Assembly: GCF_038008685.1 (NCBI RefSeq) | Contig: NZ_JBBOZQ010000001.1 | Location: 3,906,001-3,970,000, forward strand | Origin: Lysinibacillus sp. FSL W8-0992 | GTDB taxonomy: Bacteria; Bacillota; Bacilli; Bacillales_A; Planococcaceae | DNA: 64,000 nt | Direction of reading: 5' to 3' | In this document: positions 27,693-36,197 of the stretch, in pieces | How positions within the stretch are numbered: position 1 is the first letter of the stretch | How the letters are laid out: each line of letters opens with the position of its first letter | Program-made: the position numbers and the translations under genes | Notes under the pieces: generated by a model | Database searches by the model: none | What the model was told of the DNA's origin: nothing | The model's input: the letters and a program-made list of their open reading frames with translations, nothing else

Positions 27693-29082
27693 ACAAATCC
27701 TTAAAGACTCGCTCGAAGATCCTAGTAAATCTAACTATCTATGCCCTAAAACCATCAATATTAAAGGGAAATTAGGAAATACAAAAATATGTATTCAAAA
27801 AAGCGAAAAATTTTCTGATAAACAAGAAGATCGTTTAAAACGAATAATTACTGTAAAAAGTGAAGGAATTACAAATAAATCAAATCAACATAATATTAGT
27901 TATGCAAAAATTGTAGTTGGCTCTAGCTCAGTTCCAGAGCAACTTAACTATGCCATCTCGACAAATGCAGATGAAAAAGGAAATGGTGGGAATCTATTTT
28001 TATTTGGTGGTATTGATGTGCTCGGTGATATAAAAGCTGATGGAGATATTTACTTAAATAAATCAGCATTTAGCGGCTATTTAAATAGTCCAACCTGGAA
28101 AGATAGTACGTTTGCAAAACTTACTGCTGCTGAAGGAAATTCATTTCCAAAAATTATTGTGAATCCTAAAAAAAATATTATCGAAATGAAAAAAAATATA
28201 ACGGGTACTTCATTTGATAGTTTTATAAAAGCCCCATCTTTGAGCTATTTAAGTAATAGCTATACTTTGTTTAAAGTTAATGAAATGGATGCAAATGAAC
28301 AAAGCAAACTTCAAAAATTATTTAAAGACTATAATCTTAGTGAGAAGAACAAACCTAGAGTGATTGTTCAAAATGTATTGCAAGATACAATAAATATTAA
28401 GGAGGAAGTGAACCCAAGCGGGAAAACATTATTAAAAAGCTGCGATAAAAACACGGATGCCTGTAATACTATTACTATAAAGGGTGAAAAAAATAAAAAT
28501 ACTTCCTATGGTAATAAAAAAGATTCCTATTATATTAAAGGAAATTTATTAATTGGTCCTTATGCTGGAACCGATACTTTAGAAAATGACCAAAGCAATT
28601 ATTACAATATTACTTTACAAGGGAAATACTATGTAGAAGGTTATATTGATATTAAAGGTGCTAAATTAAATGGGGATGCCACTTTTTACTCTTTAAAAGA
28701 TATTGATATTACATCAAGTGTTATTAATGGATACAATGGAGGTACCAACTTCTTCTTCGCAAATGACTTTATAAATATTTCAAATATTTCTTCCGAAACA
28801 GCTATTAATAATTACAGTAATATTGATGGTTTCTTCTATACGAAAGGTCATTTTTTAATGTATGGTTTTGGGTCTAATATTAAAATAAATGGAGGAATTT
28901 CTGCAAATAGAATTGTCCTAACCGCATTAAGGGGAAAAGCAAATACAGGGGATTTAACTTCTGAATCTAGATTACGTGTAAATTATGATTTTGAAATGAT
29001 TAAAAAGTTTATCGAAACACGGGATCAAAATACAATAAAAATAACTACAACAACCGAACCAATAATACTAGAAAATTTCTAA
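27661..29082 (+). CDS. C-terminal part of the frameshifted large minor pilin
   Basis: The 473-residue frame has no RBS of its own and begins inside the homopolymer, so it is best read as the continuation of the 27444 gene (combined about 545 residues). It contains repeated short beta-strand patterns (GNLFLFGGIDVLGDIKADGD, YYVEGYIDIKGAKLNG, FLMYGFGSNIKINGG) that suggest a beta-helix or bactofilin-like stalk. Four cysteines are present. It ends just before a terminator. A large adhesin-like tip pilin is an inference from size, position at the end of the minor-pilin operon and the beta pattern. Confidence 0.75.
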   Translation: MGTGVTILEFEQILKDSLEDPSKSNYLCPKTINIKGKLGNTKICIQKSEKFSDKQEDRLKRIITVKSEGITNKSNQHNISYAKIVVGSSSVPEQLNYAISTNADEKGNGGNLFLFGGIDVLGDIKADGDIYLNKSAFSGYLNSPTWKDSTFAKLTAAEGNSFPKIIVNPKKNIIEMKKNITGTSFDSFIKAPSLSYLSNSYTLFKVNEMDANEQSKLQKLFKDYNLSEKNKPRVIVQNVLQDTINIKEEVNPSGKTLLKSCDKNTDACNTITIKGEKNKNTSYGNKKDSYYIKGNLLIGPYAGTDTLENDQSNYYNITLQGKYYVEGYIDIKGAKLNGDATFYSLKDIDITSSVINGYNGGTNFFFANDFINISNISSETAINNYSNIDGFFYTKGHFLMYGFGSNIKINGGISANRIVLTALRGKANTGDLTSESRLRVNYDFEMIKKFIETRDQNTIKITTTTEPIILENF

Positions 29083-29102
29083 GCTATTATTATTTCAAAA
29101 AT

Positions 29103-29140
29103 AAATCACAGGCAAACACTAAATGTTAGCCTGTGATTTT
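29103..29140. terminator. Bidirectional terminator after the minor pilins
   Basis: AAATCACAGGC (29103-29113) pairs with GCCTGTGATTTT (29129-29140), T-rich on the right and A-rich on the left; serves the pilin operon and the converging DUF2339 gene. Confidence 0.85.
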
Positions 29141-29143
29141 TCG

Positions 29144-31222
29144 TTATTTCCTCAACAACCGCCCCGACAGCAGCATGCCAATTCCACCAATTGCAATGAA
29201 AAGTACTGCTCTTATTAATAAATCGAGTGCCGATAAATCGAAGAATATAAGCTTTACAAATGCGATGGCTAGTATGGCAAAGCCAGAAAGCCGAAGTATT
29301 CGTAAGTGTCGTACTGAGCCGAGCCATAGTGACAAACTTGCCGACAAGAATAGTGTTATTGTCGTGAATGCAATACTGAGTTTCCAATCCAGTAGATTAT
29401 TGTAAGCTAGCTGTGACACTAGACCGCATAGTGCAATCATCGTGAATACTACGCTTGCGCTGACAATTGGATCTAAAAATTTCGTCATATGTTGTTGATA
29501 AATTTGATAAATGCGCCCCTTCATCAGTAAATCGAAGATGATAGCTACAAATACTGCAATATAAACTAATCTAGTACCAATATTCAACCATACAATTCCT
29601 TGTACATTATATGGGATCACACTGAGCATGAGCGTAACAAGAAGGAAAAACAGACCGACAACTGGCGTTAATGCACGGCCTTTATATTTTTCAGGTAGCA
29701 ACAGCGAGCCCACAAACAGTATCACTATACCGATACTCATCAAATGCGGGAAATTGCTAGCACTTGTAACATAAACACTATCAAGCTTAGCAATATAAGC
29801 AAGGAAGTATCCAGCTGTAATAACAGCTAAAATATCTGTCACATATAAATCCTTCATTATTTTCTCAAAAGCATTCAATGTTTCCTTCTGACGTATTGTA
29901 TACATATAAATAATTAACAAGTATACGCCAGGCAGTATTAAGCTAATATGTCCTATGCTAAAAAATGGGGTCGGCTCATGTACGATATAGCTTAAAATAA
30001 GTGCAATTGAAAACCCGAATGAACTAACGACCTTCATTAAACTTGCTCGTAGTCGTAAGCTCATCATAACACCTGCAAATGTCATGAATGGTAAAAGTAA
30101 ATCATCAACCTTTTCTGGTATATTCATAATCAATACTGTATTACAAAGTGTAATAAATGCGAGTGTTACAGCACTATCAAATGCCTCCTGCCATTTTTGC
30201 TTATAGCTATAACTCGCTACAGTTACAAACAAAATACATAGTCCAAGCAATAGTACCTCATTATATTCAAGCCGACTACTTACGAGGTTCATAAGGAGTA
30301 AACTAAAGATCCCTAAACTGAATTGTAGTCCAGCATGAATATGCTTCGATTTAGATTCAGCATTATATAAGCGACACCAACTCGTGTAAAAGATTGCAAG
30401 TGTAATGAGCAGTCCTATTGCAAAAATAACTCGATTGTCACTATTCATAAACGCTACAATACTTACTGCCATAATAGAGAAAAAGGTTGTGACATAGAGC
30501 GCAATTTTTTGTTTATGTTGAAGTATAACGAATTGCAGCATTGTAAACAGGACGATCACAAAAATTAATATAATGAACGCGCTAAAATCCATATACTCTA
30601 GTAAATATGGTAGTAACAACGAGGTAAAAGCAACAAATAAAGTAAGCACTTCGTTTTTCTTTAAATAGCTAATGGCTATACCATAGACAATAAACCCAAA
30701 GGCAATGAACAGTGCTAAAGTTAAGCCTAATACCTCGTATAAAATAGCACCAGCCGCGGTTGTTAAAATTCCTACGATAAATGCCCCACCGTATAAGGAA
30801 ACGGTTACAGCTGGTGATGCCAGCTTTTTATGTTCTAAAACATAAGCTATAGCCCCTAATGCGATTGATAATAAATAAGCGAGGATGATTTTCACCTCGT
30901 TCGATAAGTAGCCATAATCACTAACTAGCTTTAGCCCCCATAACACTCCCAGCACTAAAATAACCATAAAGACTTTCGGGAGCGCCCACATAATTTGCTC
31001 CTCAAATGAACGCTGTGGCTGAGCATTAGTTTTCGGTGTTGATTTTTGTATTGGTGTTGGTGTTGGCTCTGGTAATGCAGGTTGTACAGTAATGGATCGG
31101 TTAACATTTTTTACAGTTGTCTTTTGTTGTGACTGTTGTTGCTTTAACACATCCATTTCCTGCCGTAACTCTTCCATCTCCTTTTCAAGCTTAGCGATTC
31201 GCTGCTCCATTTCAAGCGACAA
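29144..31222 (-). CDS. DUF2339 large polytopic membrane protein
   Basis: 692 residues. A short N-terminal coiled coil (about 3-45, LEKEMEELRQEMDVLKQQQ), a Pro/Thr linker, then some 18-20 hydrophobic helices to the C-terminus. This architecture is that of DUF2339, a family of unknown function. The TTG at 31222 has AGGGGGAT 8 bases upstream; the ATG at 31210 is an alternative. It appears monocistronic. Confidence 0.85.
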   Translation of the reverse strand: MSLEMEQRIAKLEKEMEELRQEMDVLKQQQSQQKTTVKNVNRSITVQPALPEPTPTPIQKSTPKTNAQPQRSFEEQIMWALPKVFMVILVLGVLWGLKLVSDYGYLSNEVKIILAYLLSIALGAIAYVLEHKKLASPAVTVSLYGGAFIVGILTTAAGAILYEVLGLTLALFIAFGFIVYGIAISYLKKNEVLTLFVAFTSLLLPYLLEYMDFSAFIILIFVIVLFTMLQFVILQHKQKIALYVTTFFSIMAVSIVAFMNSDNRVIFAIGLLITLAIFYTSWCRLYNAESKSKHIHAGLQFSLGIFSLLLMNLVSSRLEYNEVLLLGLCILFVTVASYSYKQKWQEAFDSAVTLAFITLCNTVLIMNIPEKVDDLLLPFMTFAGVMMSLRLRASLMKVVSSFGFSIALILSYIVHEPTPFFSIGHISLILPGVYLLIIYMYTIRQKETLNAFEKIMKDLYVTDILAVITAGYFLAYIAKLDSVYVTSASNFPHLMSIGIVILFVGSLLLPEKYKGRALTPVVGLFFLLVTLMLSVIPYNVQGIVWLNIGTRLVYIAVFVAIIFDLLMKGRIYQIYQQHMTKFLDPIVSASVVFTMIALCGLVSQLAYNNLLDWKLSIAFTTITLFLSASLSLWLGSVRHLRILRLSGFAILAIAFVKLIFFDLSALDLLIRAVLFIAIGGIGMLLSGRLLRK

Positions 31223-31312
31223 TCAATCATCCCCCTAGCTATTAGAATTTTCTTACATTATATCATATTCATTCTATTGTAAAATTACACTTTTTTAAAT
31301 GTAATGAAATGT

Positions 31313-31564
31313 TTATCTTGGTCTGCGATACATTAAAGCACGTTCACTATCACTGGTGCCACTTGTAGTCGGATCAACAACAACCCCCATTAATACAAGA
31401 ATCGATAACACTGTATTCAAAATGGACGTTAGTTGCTCACTCATTCCGCTTGTTAAATCAAAGCCAAACAAAGCTCCCACTTGCTGAGCGAGTAGTAGCA
31501 GCATGGAAAACAACGCTAATACAAACGGCTTATGCATGAATCGAACTTTCCAGTTAATTCTCAT
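31313..31564 (-). CDS. Phi-LC3-family holin, isolated
   Basis: 83 residues. Start RINWKVRFMHKPFVLALFSMLLLL, two hydrophobic helices, and GVVVDPTTSGTSDSERALMY near the C-terminus. These match phi-LC3-type phage holins, whose family end pattern is DPTT-x-G-x-SDS-x-RAL. RBS GGGAGGTGAG before ATG 31564. No endolysin or other phage gene adjoins it, so it is either a prophage remnant or a domesticated holin. Confidence 0.9.
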   Translation of the reverse strand: MRINWKVRFMHKPFVLALFSMLLLLAQQVGALFGFDLTSGMSEQLTSILNTVLSILVLMGVVVDPTTSGTSDSERALMYRRPR

Positions 31565-31710
31565 ATTTGCTCACCTCCCCCCTTCCTCACTACAGTATAT
31601 GCGCCTTACGACTTGGCACATATGCAAAAATATAGCTTTACAAAGAGGAATTTATAATTTCTTCCCAATAAAATTGTCGTTTCAATTTCTATTAACGATA
31701 GTTACAGTTT

Positions 31711-31806
31711 TATCGGCGATTTGCGCTAGCTTATCGGCGATTCACATTGTTTTATCGGCGATTGGAACTAGTTAATCGGCGATTCACACCGACTTACCGG
31801 CGATGA
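31711..31806. repeat. 21-bp ggcgatt tandem repeat array 2 (5 units)
   Basis: Five units spaced 21 bp apart, core ATCGGCGATT, the last diverged to ACCGGCGAT. It lies between the holin start and a small plus-strand ORF. The same core is seen at 11022-11210 and 58312-58790. Confidence 0.88.
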
Positions 31807-31883
31807 CAACCTTTTCTATGAACTAAAATTTACAACATTACATAATATAGAAATGAACTAATGAATAAAGGGTGATGTAGAAA

Positions 31884-31994
31884 ATGTCTTACAGAGAAAG
31901 ACCCGATGTGTGGGACGAAGATGGAAGGGATATTGATCGTTGGGAAAATGACGGTGGTAGAAGTCATTTAATAAGACAGGGAATTTCCGCTTGA
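31884..31994 (+). CDS. Small ORF, 36-residue Asp/Trp/Arg-rich peptide
   Basis: An ATG at 31884 preceded by AAAGGGTGATG encodes 36 residues, including RPDVWDEDGRDIDRW and ending LIRQGISA. It is highly charged, has two Trp and no hydrophobic segment. Followed by a hairpin at 32028-32063. I do not recognise a family. RBS plus hairpin make it plausible as a real gene, but it is short and unsupported by context. It lies near comX on the opposite strand. Confidence 0.5.
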   Translation: MSYRERPDVWDEDGRDIDRWENDGGRSHLIRQGISA

Positions 31995-32027
31995 CCACTT
32001 GTCTGCTTTGCAAAAGTACTGTAAATA

Positions 32028-32063
32028 CAAATGGGCTGTCTATTTCTTAAGATAGCTTATTTG
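32028..32063 (+). terminator. Hairpin downstream of the 36-residue ORF
   Basis: CAAATGGGCTGTCT (32028-32041) pairs with AGATAGCTTATTTG (32050-32063) using three G-T pairs; TATTTGTCTTG follows, a weak T-tract. Confidence 0.5.
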
Positions 32064-32093
32064 TATTTGTCTTGAATAAGTCCGCTATGTAAT

Positions 32094-32133
32094 AAAAAAA
32101 GGAGATGAACTATTGATACATAGCTTCATCCCC
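32094..32133 (-). terminator. Probable terminator downstream of comX
   Basis: On the minus strand GGGGATGAAGCTA pairs with TAGTTCATCTCC (one bulge, one mismatch) and runs into seven T. It is the first such structure after comX, about 130 bp from its stop. Confidence 0.6.
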
Positions 32134-32262
32134 TCTAATTCTAAGCTTATCATTTACGTCAATAATTTGTAAAATCCTCCCTATTTGTGCTTAAACAAGT
32201 ACTCCTAATGACAGGACTATTAACCACAATGGAAAGTCTACAAATGACCTTAGTGGTAATAA

Positions 32263-32439
32263 TTACGCGCGCCAGTAAGCAGAAAGATTATTTTTTAATA
32301 CTTTCTTTTCGCCTTGTTCAAAAGACTCTAAAATTAAATTTTTTTCAAATTCATTGATATTTAAAAGCGATACTTTATTCTCTTTTAAAAGGTCTAAAAT
32401 GTTTTTGTTTTTTTGAAGATATTGAGTAATTTCTAACAT
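32263..32439 (-). CDS. comX: ComX-like pheromone precursor
   Basis: 58 residues. It resembles ComX prepheromones in length, in the N-terminal MLEITQYLQKNKNILDLLK and SLLNINEFE patterns, and in a C-terminal end with a single Trp (SAYWRA, Trp56 of 58). In ComX that Trp is prenylated by ComQ, and the last 5-10 residues form the secreted signal. The ATG at 32439 is chosen because GAGGTGAAGG lies just upstream; an in-frame GTG at 32448 lies inside that RBS. It starts 14 bp after comQ ends. No comP or comA follows. Confidence 0.85.
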   Translation of the reverse strand: MLEITQYLQKNKNILDLLKENKVSLLNINEFEKNLILESFEQGEKKVLKNNLSAYWRA

Positions 32440-32453
32440 GTCCTTCACCTCAT

Positions 32454-33323
32454 CTAAATATATTGTTTGAATATTTCAACATTTTGTGTTGGATATACTT
32501 CTTTTAATAAGTCTAGTGCAAGATTAAGATATTTAGATTGTATTAGATGCACGTAAACGTGTAATCCAGAATCTACAATCTGCTGTTTAGTAATACAAAT
32601 CTTCGTAGTTGCATTCCCTTGCTGTCTATAATACAATCGCAATTCGTCAAATGCCGAATCCTCGAATTGTAATAAATATAGTAAAGGCAAGGTTCTTTTT
32701 TTAACTTGTAAATCTCTTTGTAAATTTAATAAGTCGTTATAATCATTTTTAAGTTGAGCGACAATTGCGATATAGTGCGCACTCATTTCAAGCTTTGTTG
32801 TATACTTTCCAGTCGCTAACACTGCGCCAAGCGTGGATGAAAGTGCTATTAATGAACCTGATTTCTTTTTAACAACATCTATATACATTTCTTCAGATGT
32901 TATCTTGTTCATTAAGTCATGATGCTGTCCGTCAACCGCTTGTAGTAAGTAATGGCAAAATAAACGAGTAACCTCACTTTTATAAGGTATCTCTAGCTTT
33001 TCTAGCTCCAACAATACGATACTAACTAAAGCTGTAGAAGCATTCAACAATATGTTCCCATCTATTCCCCACTTTGATTCATCACCGTCTTCAATATCAT
33101 CAACGATATCCGTAAAAAGAATCCATAATTCTAGAAGATTAAAAACTTCTTCTATAGATTTCGTTAATGTGCCACCATTCATTTGAAAATGCAATTTACT
33201 TAAACCACTAAAATCACCACCTTCATGTTGATCTAATAAGTCGTTTAAACAGCGATTAAACTCATCTGATAGTTGATAATTACCTGCAATTATCTTTAAT
33301 GATTGCTTAATTCCCTCCATCAT
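32454..33323 (-). CDS. comQ: ComQ-like isoprenyl transferase for ComX
   Basis: 289 residues of the polyprenyl synthase fold. The first Asp-rich motif is visible as FTDIVDDIEDGDESKW (about 72-87) and the second as QLKNDYNDLLNLQRDLQ (about 190-206), a degenerate form seen in ComQ rather than in housekeeping synthases. ComQ attaches a geranyl or farnesyl group to the ComX Trp and is needed for its maturation. The pair comQ-comX is adjacent and co-directional as in B. subtilis. Start ATG 33323 or 33320 behind AGGGTGA. Confidence 0.88.
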   Translation of the reverse strand: MMEGIKQSLKIIAGNYQLSDEFNRCLNDLLDQHEGGDFSGLSKLHFQMNGGTLTKSIEEVFNLLELWILFTDIVDDIEDGDESKWGIDGNILLNASTALVSIVLLELEKLEIPYKSEVTRLFCHYLLQAVDGQHHDLMNKITSEEMYIDVVKKKSGSLIALSSTLGAVLATGKYTTKLEMSAHYIAIVAQLKNDYNDLLNLQRDLQVKKRTLPLLYLLQFEDSAFDELRLYYRQQGNATTKICITKQQIVDSGLHVYVHLIQSKYLNLALDLLKEVYPTQNVEIFKQYI

Positions 33324-33455
33324 TCACCCTACCAATTATTTATTTTATTGAGATTTCACCTTACAGCTTTCTAACGATTAAAATGGACTGTTAACAATGC
33401 GCAATATTTTGGATGTTCGACTCTGGTATATCAAATACAATTTAACCTCACATCA

Positions 33456-33470
33456 ATGAAAGCGCTTACT
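33456..33470. promoter_or_regulatory. cre-type CcpA site upstream of comQ
   Basis: ATGAAAGCGCTTACT fits the consensus WTGNAANCGNWNNCW at every position and contains the symmetric core AAAGCGCTT. It lies 133-147 bp upstream of comQ, in a gap of about 450 bp with no other gene it could serve. Catabolite control of the pheromone operon is inferred. The rest of the gap (33324-33770) is AT-rich and I see nothing else in it. Confidence 0.6.
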
Positions 33471-33770
33471 GAAATGACTTAAAAAGTTCTAACCATTTAT
33501 TACATTGGACTTACATATGTATCATACTCTCTAAACAAACTAGAGGTAAAAAATAAAAATGTCTGCTGGTTCTACAACTATTTTTCCTATTAATTACTAG
33601 TATATCATCTATCCTTAAAATGTAAATATATACATATTTTAAACTATTAACACTTTTAAACCAATTAATAATAAAAATTATGTATTATTATTACAATTAT
33701 CTTTCTAAAATCTATATTAGTGATATAAAATTTTTTAGAGCCGTAGAATATGAGTAAAAAGTCATTAATA

Positions 33771-33800
33771 AAGCGTTTCAACAAAATTGTTGAAACGCTT
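33771..33800 (-). terminator. Terminator after proS
   Basis: Perfect 13-bp stem AAGCGTTTCAACA (33771-33783) with TGTTGAAACGCTT (33788-33800), followed on the minus strand by TATTAATG; only a short T-tract but a very stable hairpin. Confidence 0.75.
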
Positions 33801-33822
33801 TATATTTGTACTTCGTCGTAAA

Positions 33823-35259
33823 TTAGTAAGCTCGTGCAAACCAAACTGTATGTTTTGCTTCATGCCCACAATGAATGCAAGTATCCTTTGTAACTGGTGG
33901 GTTAAATGGAATGTTACGTGTTGTGAATTTTGTCTCTTCTTTTACCTTTTCTTCACATGCATCGTCTCCACACCAACCTGCTAAAATCCAACCTGGTATT
34001 GTTTCATTCTGTTCAGCTTGAGTTAAATGTTGTTGTAACTGCTCCATTGAATCAATATGTGTATGCGAGTTATTCGCACGGAAAGCTTTTGCTTTTTCGA
34101 AAAGACGTGTTTGCATTGTTTCAAGTTCTGTTTCAATGCTTTCAACAATTGTTTCTAAAGATACAGAAACTTTTTCTTCTTCATCACGGGCTTTCATTAA
34201 ACCTTGTTGATTCTCTAAATCACGTGGTCCCAACTCAATACGTACCGGTACACCTTTTAACTCCCACTCATTAAATTTATAGCCTGGCGATTGATCCGAG
34301 TCATCAAGGCGAACACGAATTCCTTTTGCTTTTAACGCTGCAAAAATTTCATCTAATTTCTCGATAATAGCAGGGTTCTTTTTCCATGGTCCGACAGGGA
34401 TTAACACAACTTGAGTCGGTGCAATCTTTGGTGGTAAAACAAGACCTTGCTCATCGCCATGCACCATGATGACAGACCCGATTAATCGTGTCGATGTACC
34501 CCAAGAAGTTGTATGCACATAAACATGTTTATTTTCTTTATTTAAATATTTTATATCAAATGCTTCAGCAAATTTTGTACCTAAGTAATGGGATGTACCC
34601 GCTTGCACAGCTTTTCCATCCTTCATCATCGCTTCAATAGAGAATGTATCAACCGCTCCAGCAAAACGTTCAGATGGTGTCTTTTGTCCATCATATACTG
34701 GAATCGCTAGCAAACCTTCTACTACTTCTTTGTAAATTGCTAACATTTGCATTGTCTCTTTACGTGCATCTTCTTCATCGACATGGGCAGTATGACCTTC
34801 TTGCCATAAAAATTCAGAAGTACGGATAAACGGTAGCGTTTTCTTCTCCCAACGGAATACATTTGCCCATTGATTAATTAAAACTGGAAGATCACGATAA
34901 CTTTTAATCCAATTTGAATATAAATGTCCAATCATTGTTTCAGAAGTTGGACGTAATGCTAAGCGCTCCTCTAACTTCTCACCCGCCGCTTCTGTAACCC
35001 ATGGAAGCTCTGGTGAAAATCCTTCAATATGATCTTTTTCCTTTTGAAAAAATGATTCTGGTATTAACATCGGGAAGTAAGCATTGCGGTGACCTGTTTC
35101 CTTAAACCGCATATCCATCTCAGCTTGAATGTGCTCCCATAATTCATAGCCGTCTGGTTTAAAAGCAATACAGCCACGAACTGGCGTATAATCCATTAAA
35201 TCCGCTTTTTGAATCGTATCCACATACCATTTTGAAAAATCGTTTATTTTTTGAGCCAT
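33823..35259 (-). CDS. proS: Prolyl-tRNA synthetase, short (archaeal/eukaryotic-like) type
   Basis: 478 residues, without the editing insertion of the long bacterial form. Class II signatures are visible: motif 2 INQWANVFRWEKKTLPFIRTSEFLWQEGHTAH and motif 3 GLVLPPKIAPTQ region. A C-terminal zinc-binding-type domain has cysteines in GWCGDDACEE and CIHCGHEAKH and ends with WFARAY, as in archaeal-type ProS. Start ATG follows AGGAGGAA. Expression is controlled by the T-box leader just upstream. Confidence 0.96.
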   Translation of the reverse strand: MAQKINDFSKWYVDTIQKADLMDYTPVRGCIAFKPDGYELWEHIQAEMDMRFKETGHRNAYFPMLIPESFFQKEKDHIEGFSPELPWVTEAAGEKLEERLALRPTSETMIGHLYSNWIKSYRDLPVLINQWANVFRWEKKTLPFIRTSEFLWQEGHTAHVDEEDARKETMQMLAIYKEVVEGLLAIPVYDGQKTPSERFAGAVDTFSIEAMMKDGKAVQAGTSHYLGTKFAEAFDIKYLNKENKHVYVHTTSWGTSTRLIGSVIMVHGDEQGLVLPPKIAPTQVVLIPVGPWKKNPAIIEKLDEIFAALKAKGIRVRLDDSDQSPGYKFNEWELKGVPVRIELGPRDLENQQGLMKARDEEEKVSVSLETIVESIETELETMQTRLFEKAKAFRANNSHTHIDSMEQLQQHLTQAEQNETIPGWILAGWCGDDACEEKVKEETKFTTRNIPFNPPVTKDTCIHCGHEAKHTVWFARAY

Positions 35260-35283
35260 CTTCTTTTCCTCCTATGTTTTAAA

Positions 35284-35512
35284 TAATAAAAAAAGCATAA
35301 AGCATCCTAATAAAGGACGTCTTTACGCTAATTGACGTGGTACCACCTTAGTTCGACTTAATAACTATATTAAGTCCTCTAAACGTTTGTAACGAAACGA
35401 CTCGGTTAGTTGTTAACTGACATCTCCGTGATAGGGTTCAATAAGAAGAGGTGATATAGCTTTCAGCCTAGGCTATAATTTCTGTTTCACAATACTTATT
35501 TACTTGATCACA
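35284..35512 (-). promoter_or_regulatory. T-box riboswitch of proS
   Basis: On the minus strand a leader of about 230 nt contains the antiterminator T-box AAGGTGGTACCACG (35333-35349 region). A terminator stem follows, GCGTAAAGACGTCCT pairing with AGGATGCTTTATGC, then eight T (35284-35330). Stem I carries TTGAACCCTATCAC near 35430-35443, where CCC or CCU (Pro codons) would be the specifier. Uncharged tRNA-Pro should allow read-through into proS. From 35513 to 35776 I see nothing further apart from a gene-proximal RBS. Confidence 0.92.
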
Positions 35513-35776
35513 TCATCGATTTATTATTTATACATTAATATACCAATTTGCTAAATGTAATTCAATCATTACTGTCATACATCACCACATATTACCCTAC
35601 CCAACGGAGGAAATCCCGCTCGGCGTTTTAAAAATAGGGCAAGACCTTCTCATCTCTCCCAACTTACAGTGTTTTATTTGTTTGTTTAGCTAAAATATCA
35701 TAGAAATGTCGTTAATCAACATGTATGATGTTTATACTGTAATAAATTTAAACAATTGTTATGGGAAGGTGATTGT

Positions 35777-36139
35777 ATGAAACGTCAACGAACTGAAAAA
35801 TTATGGCGAGAAGAAAAGTATCGTGTCATGTTTCATAGCCAAAAGCATTACAATCAGCTTCGGCTGGCAATGCGCGATATACTGCCCCATGAACAAATTG
35901 AACAATTGATCGAAGATGCATTACAACAAATACCTACTGACGGCAGCATGCGCAATGCGTGCCAGCATATGTGGGGGTATTTCCGTAAAGTTGCTACATC
36001 CGAGGAAAAGCAAAAATATGAGAAATTGCTCATCACTGGTCAAATACAGGCGCTTCTTTGCTTTTTACAGCAATTATCCATACAATATAACATTACATAT
36101 TTACGACAAAGTACTATTTTAAAAATACTGGAAGAGTAA
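35777..36139 (+). CDS. YbgA/DUF1722-domain protein
   Basis: 120 residues. It contains EEKYRVMFHSQKHYNQL, YFRKVATSEEKQKYEKLL and YLRQSTILK, hallmarks of the YbgA (DUF1722) domain, which is often fused to DUF523 but here stands alone. The ATG at 35777 follows GGAAGGTGATT; an ATG at 35756 would place that RBS inside the gene. Function is unknown. Followed 58 bp later by a BRCT gene. Confidence 0.82.
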   Translation: MKRQRTEKLWREEKYRVMFHSQKHYNQLRLAMRDILPHEQIEQLIEDALQQIPTDGSMRNACQHMWGYFRKVATSEEKQKYEKLLITGQIQALLCFLQQLSIQYNITYLRQSTILKILEE

Positions 36140-36197
36140 GTCTAATTTTAAAGCAAGATATTACACTCCTTTAAAATCAACCTCTTAGGAGACCAAC

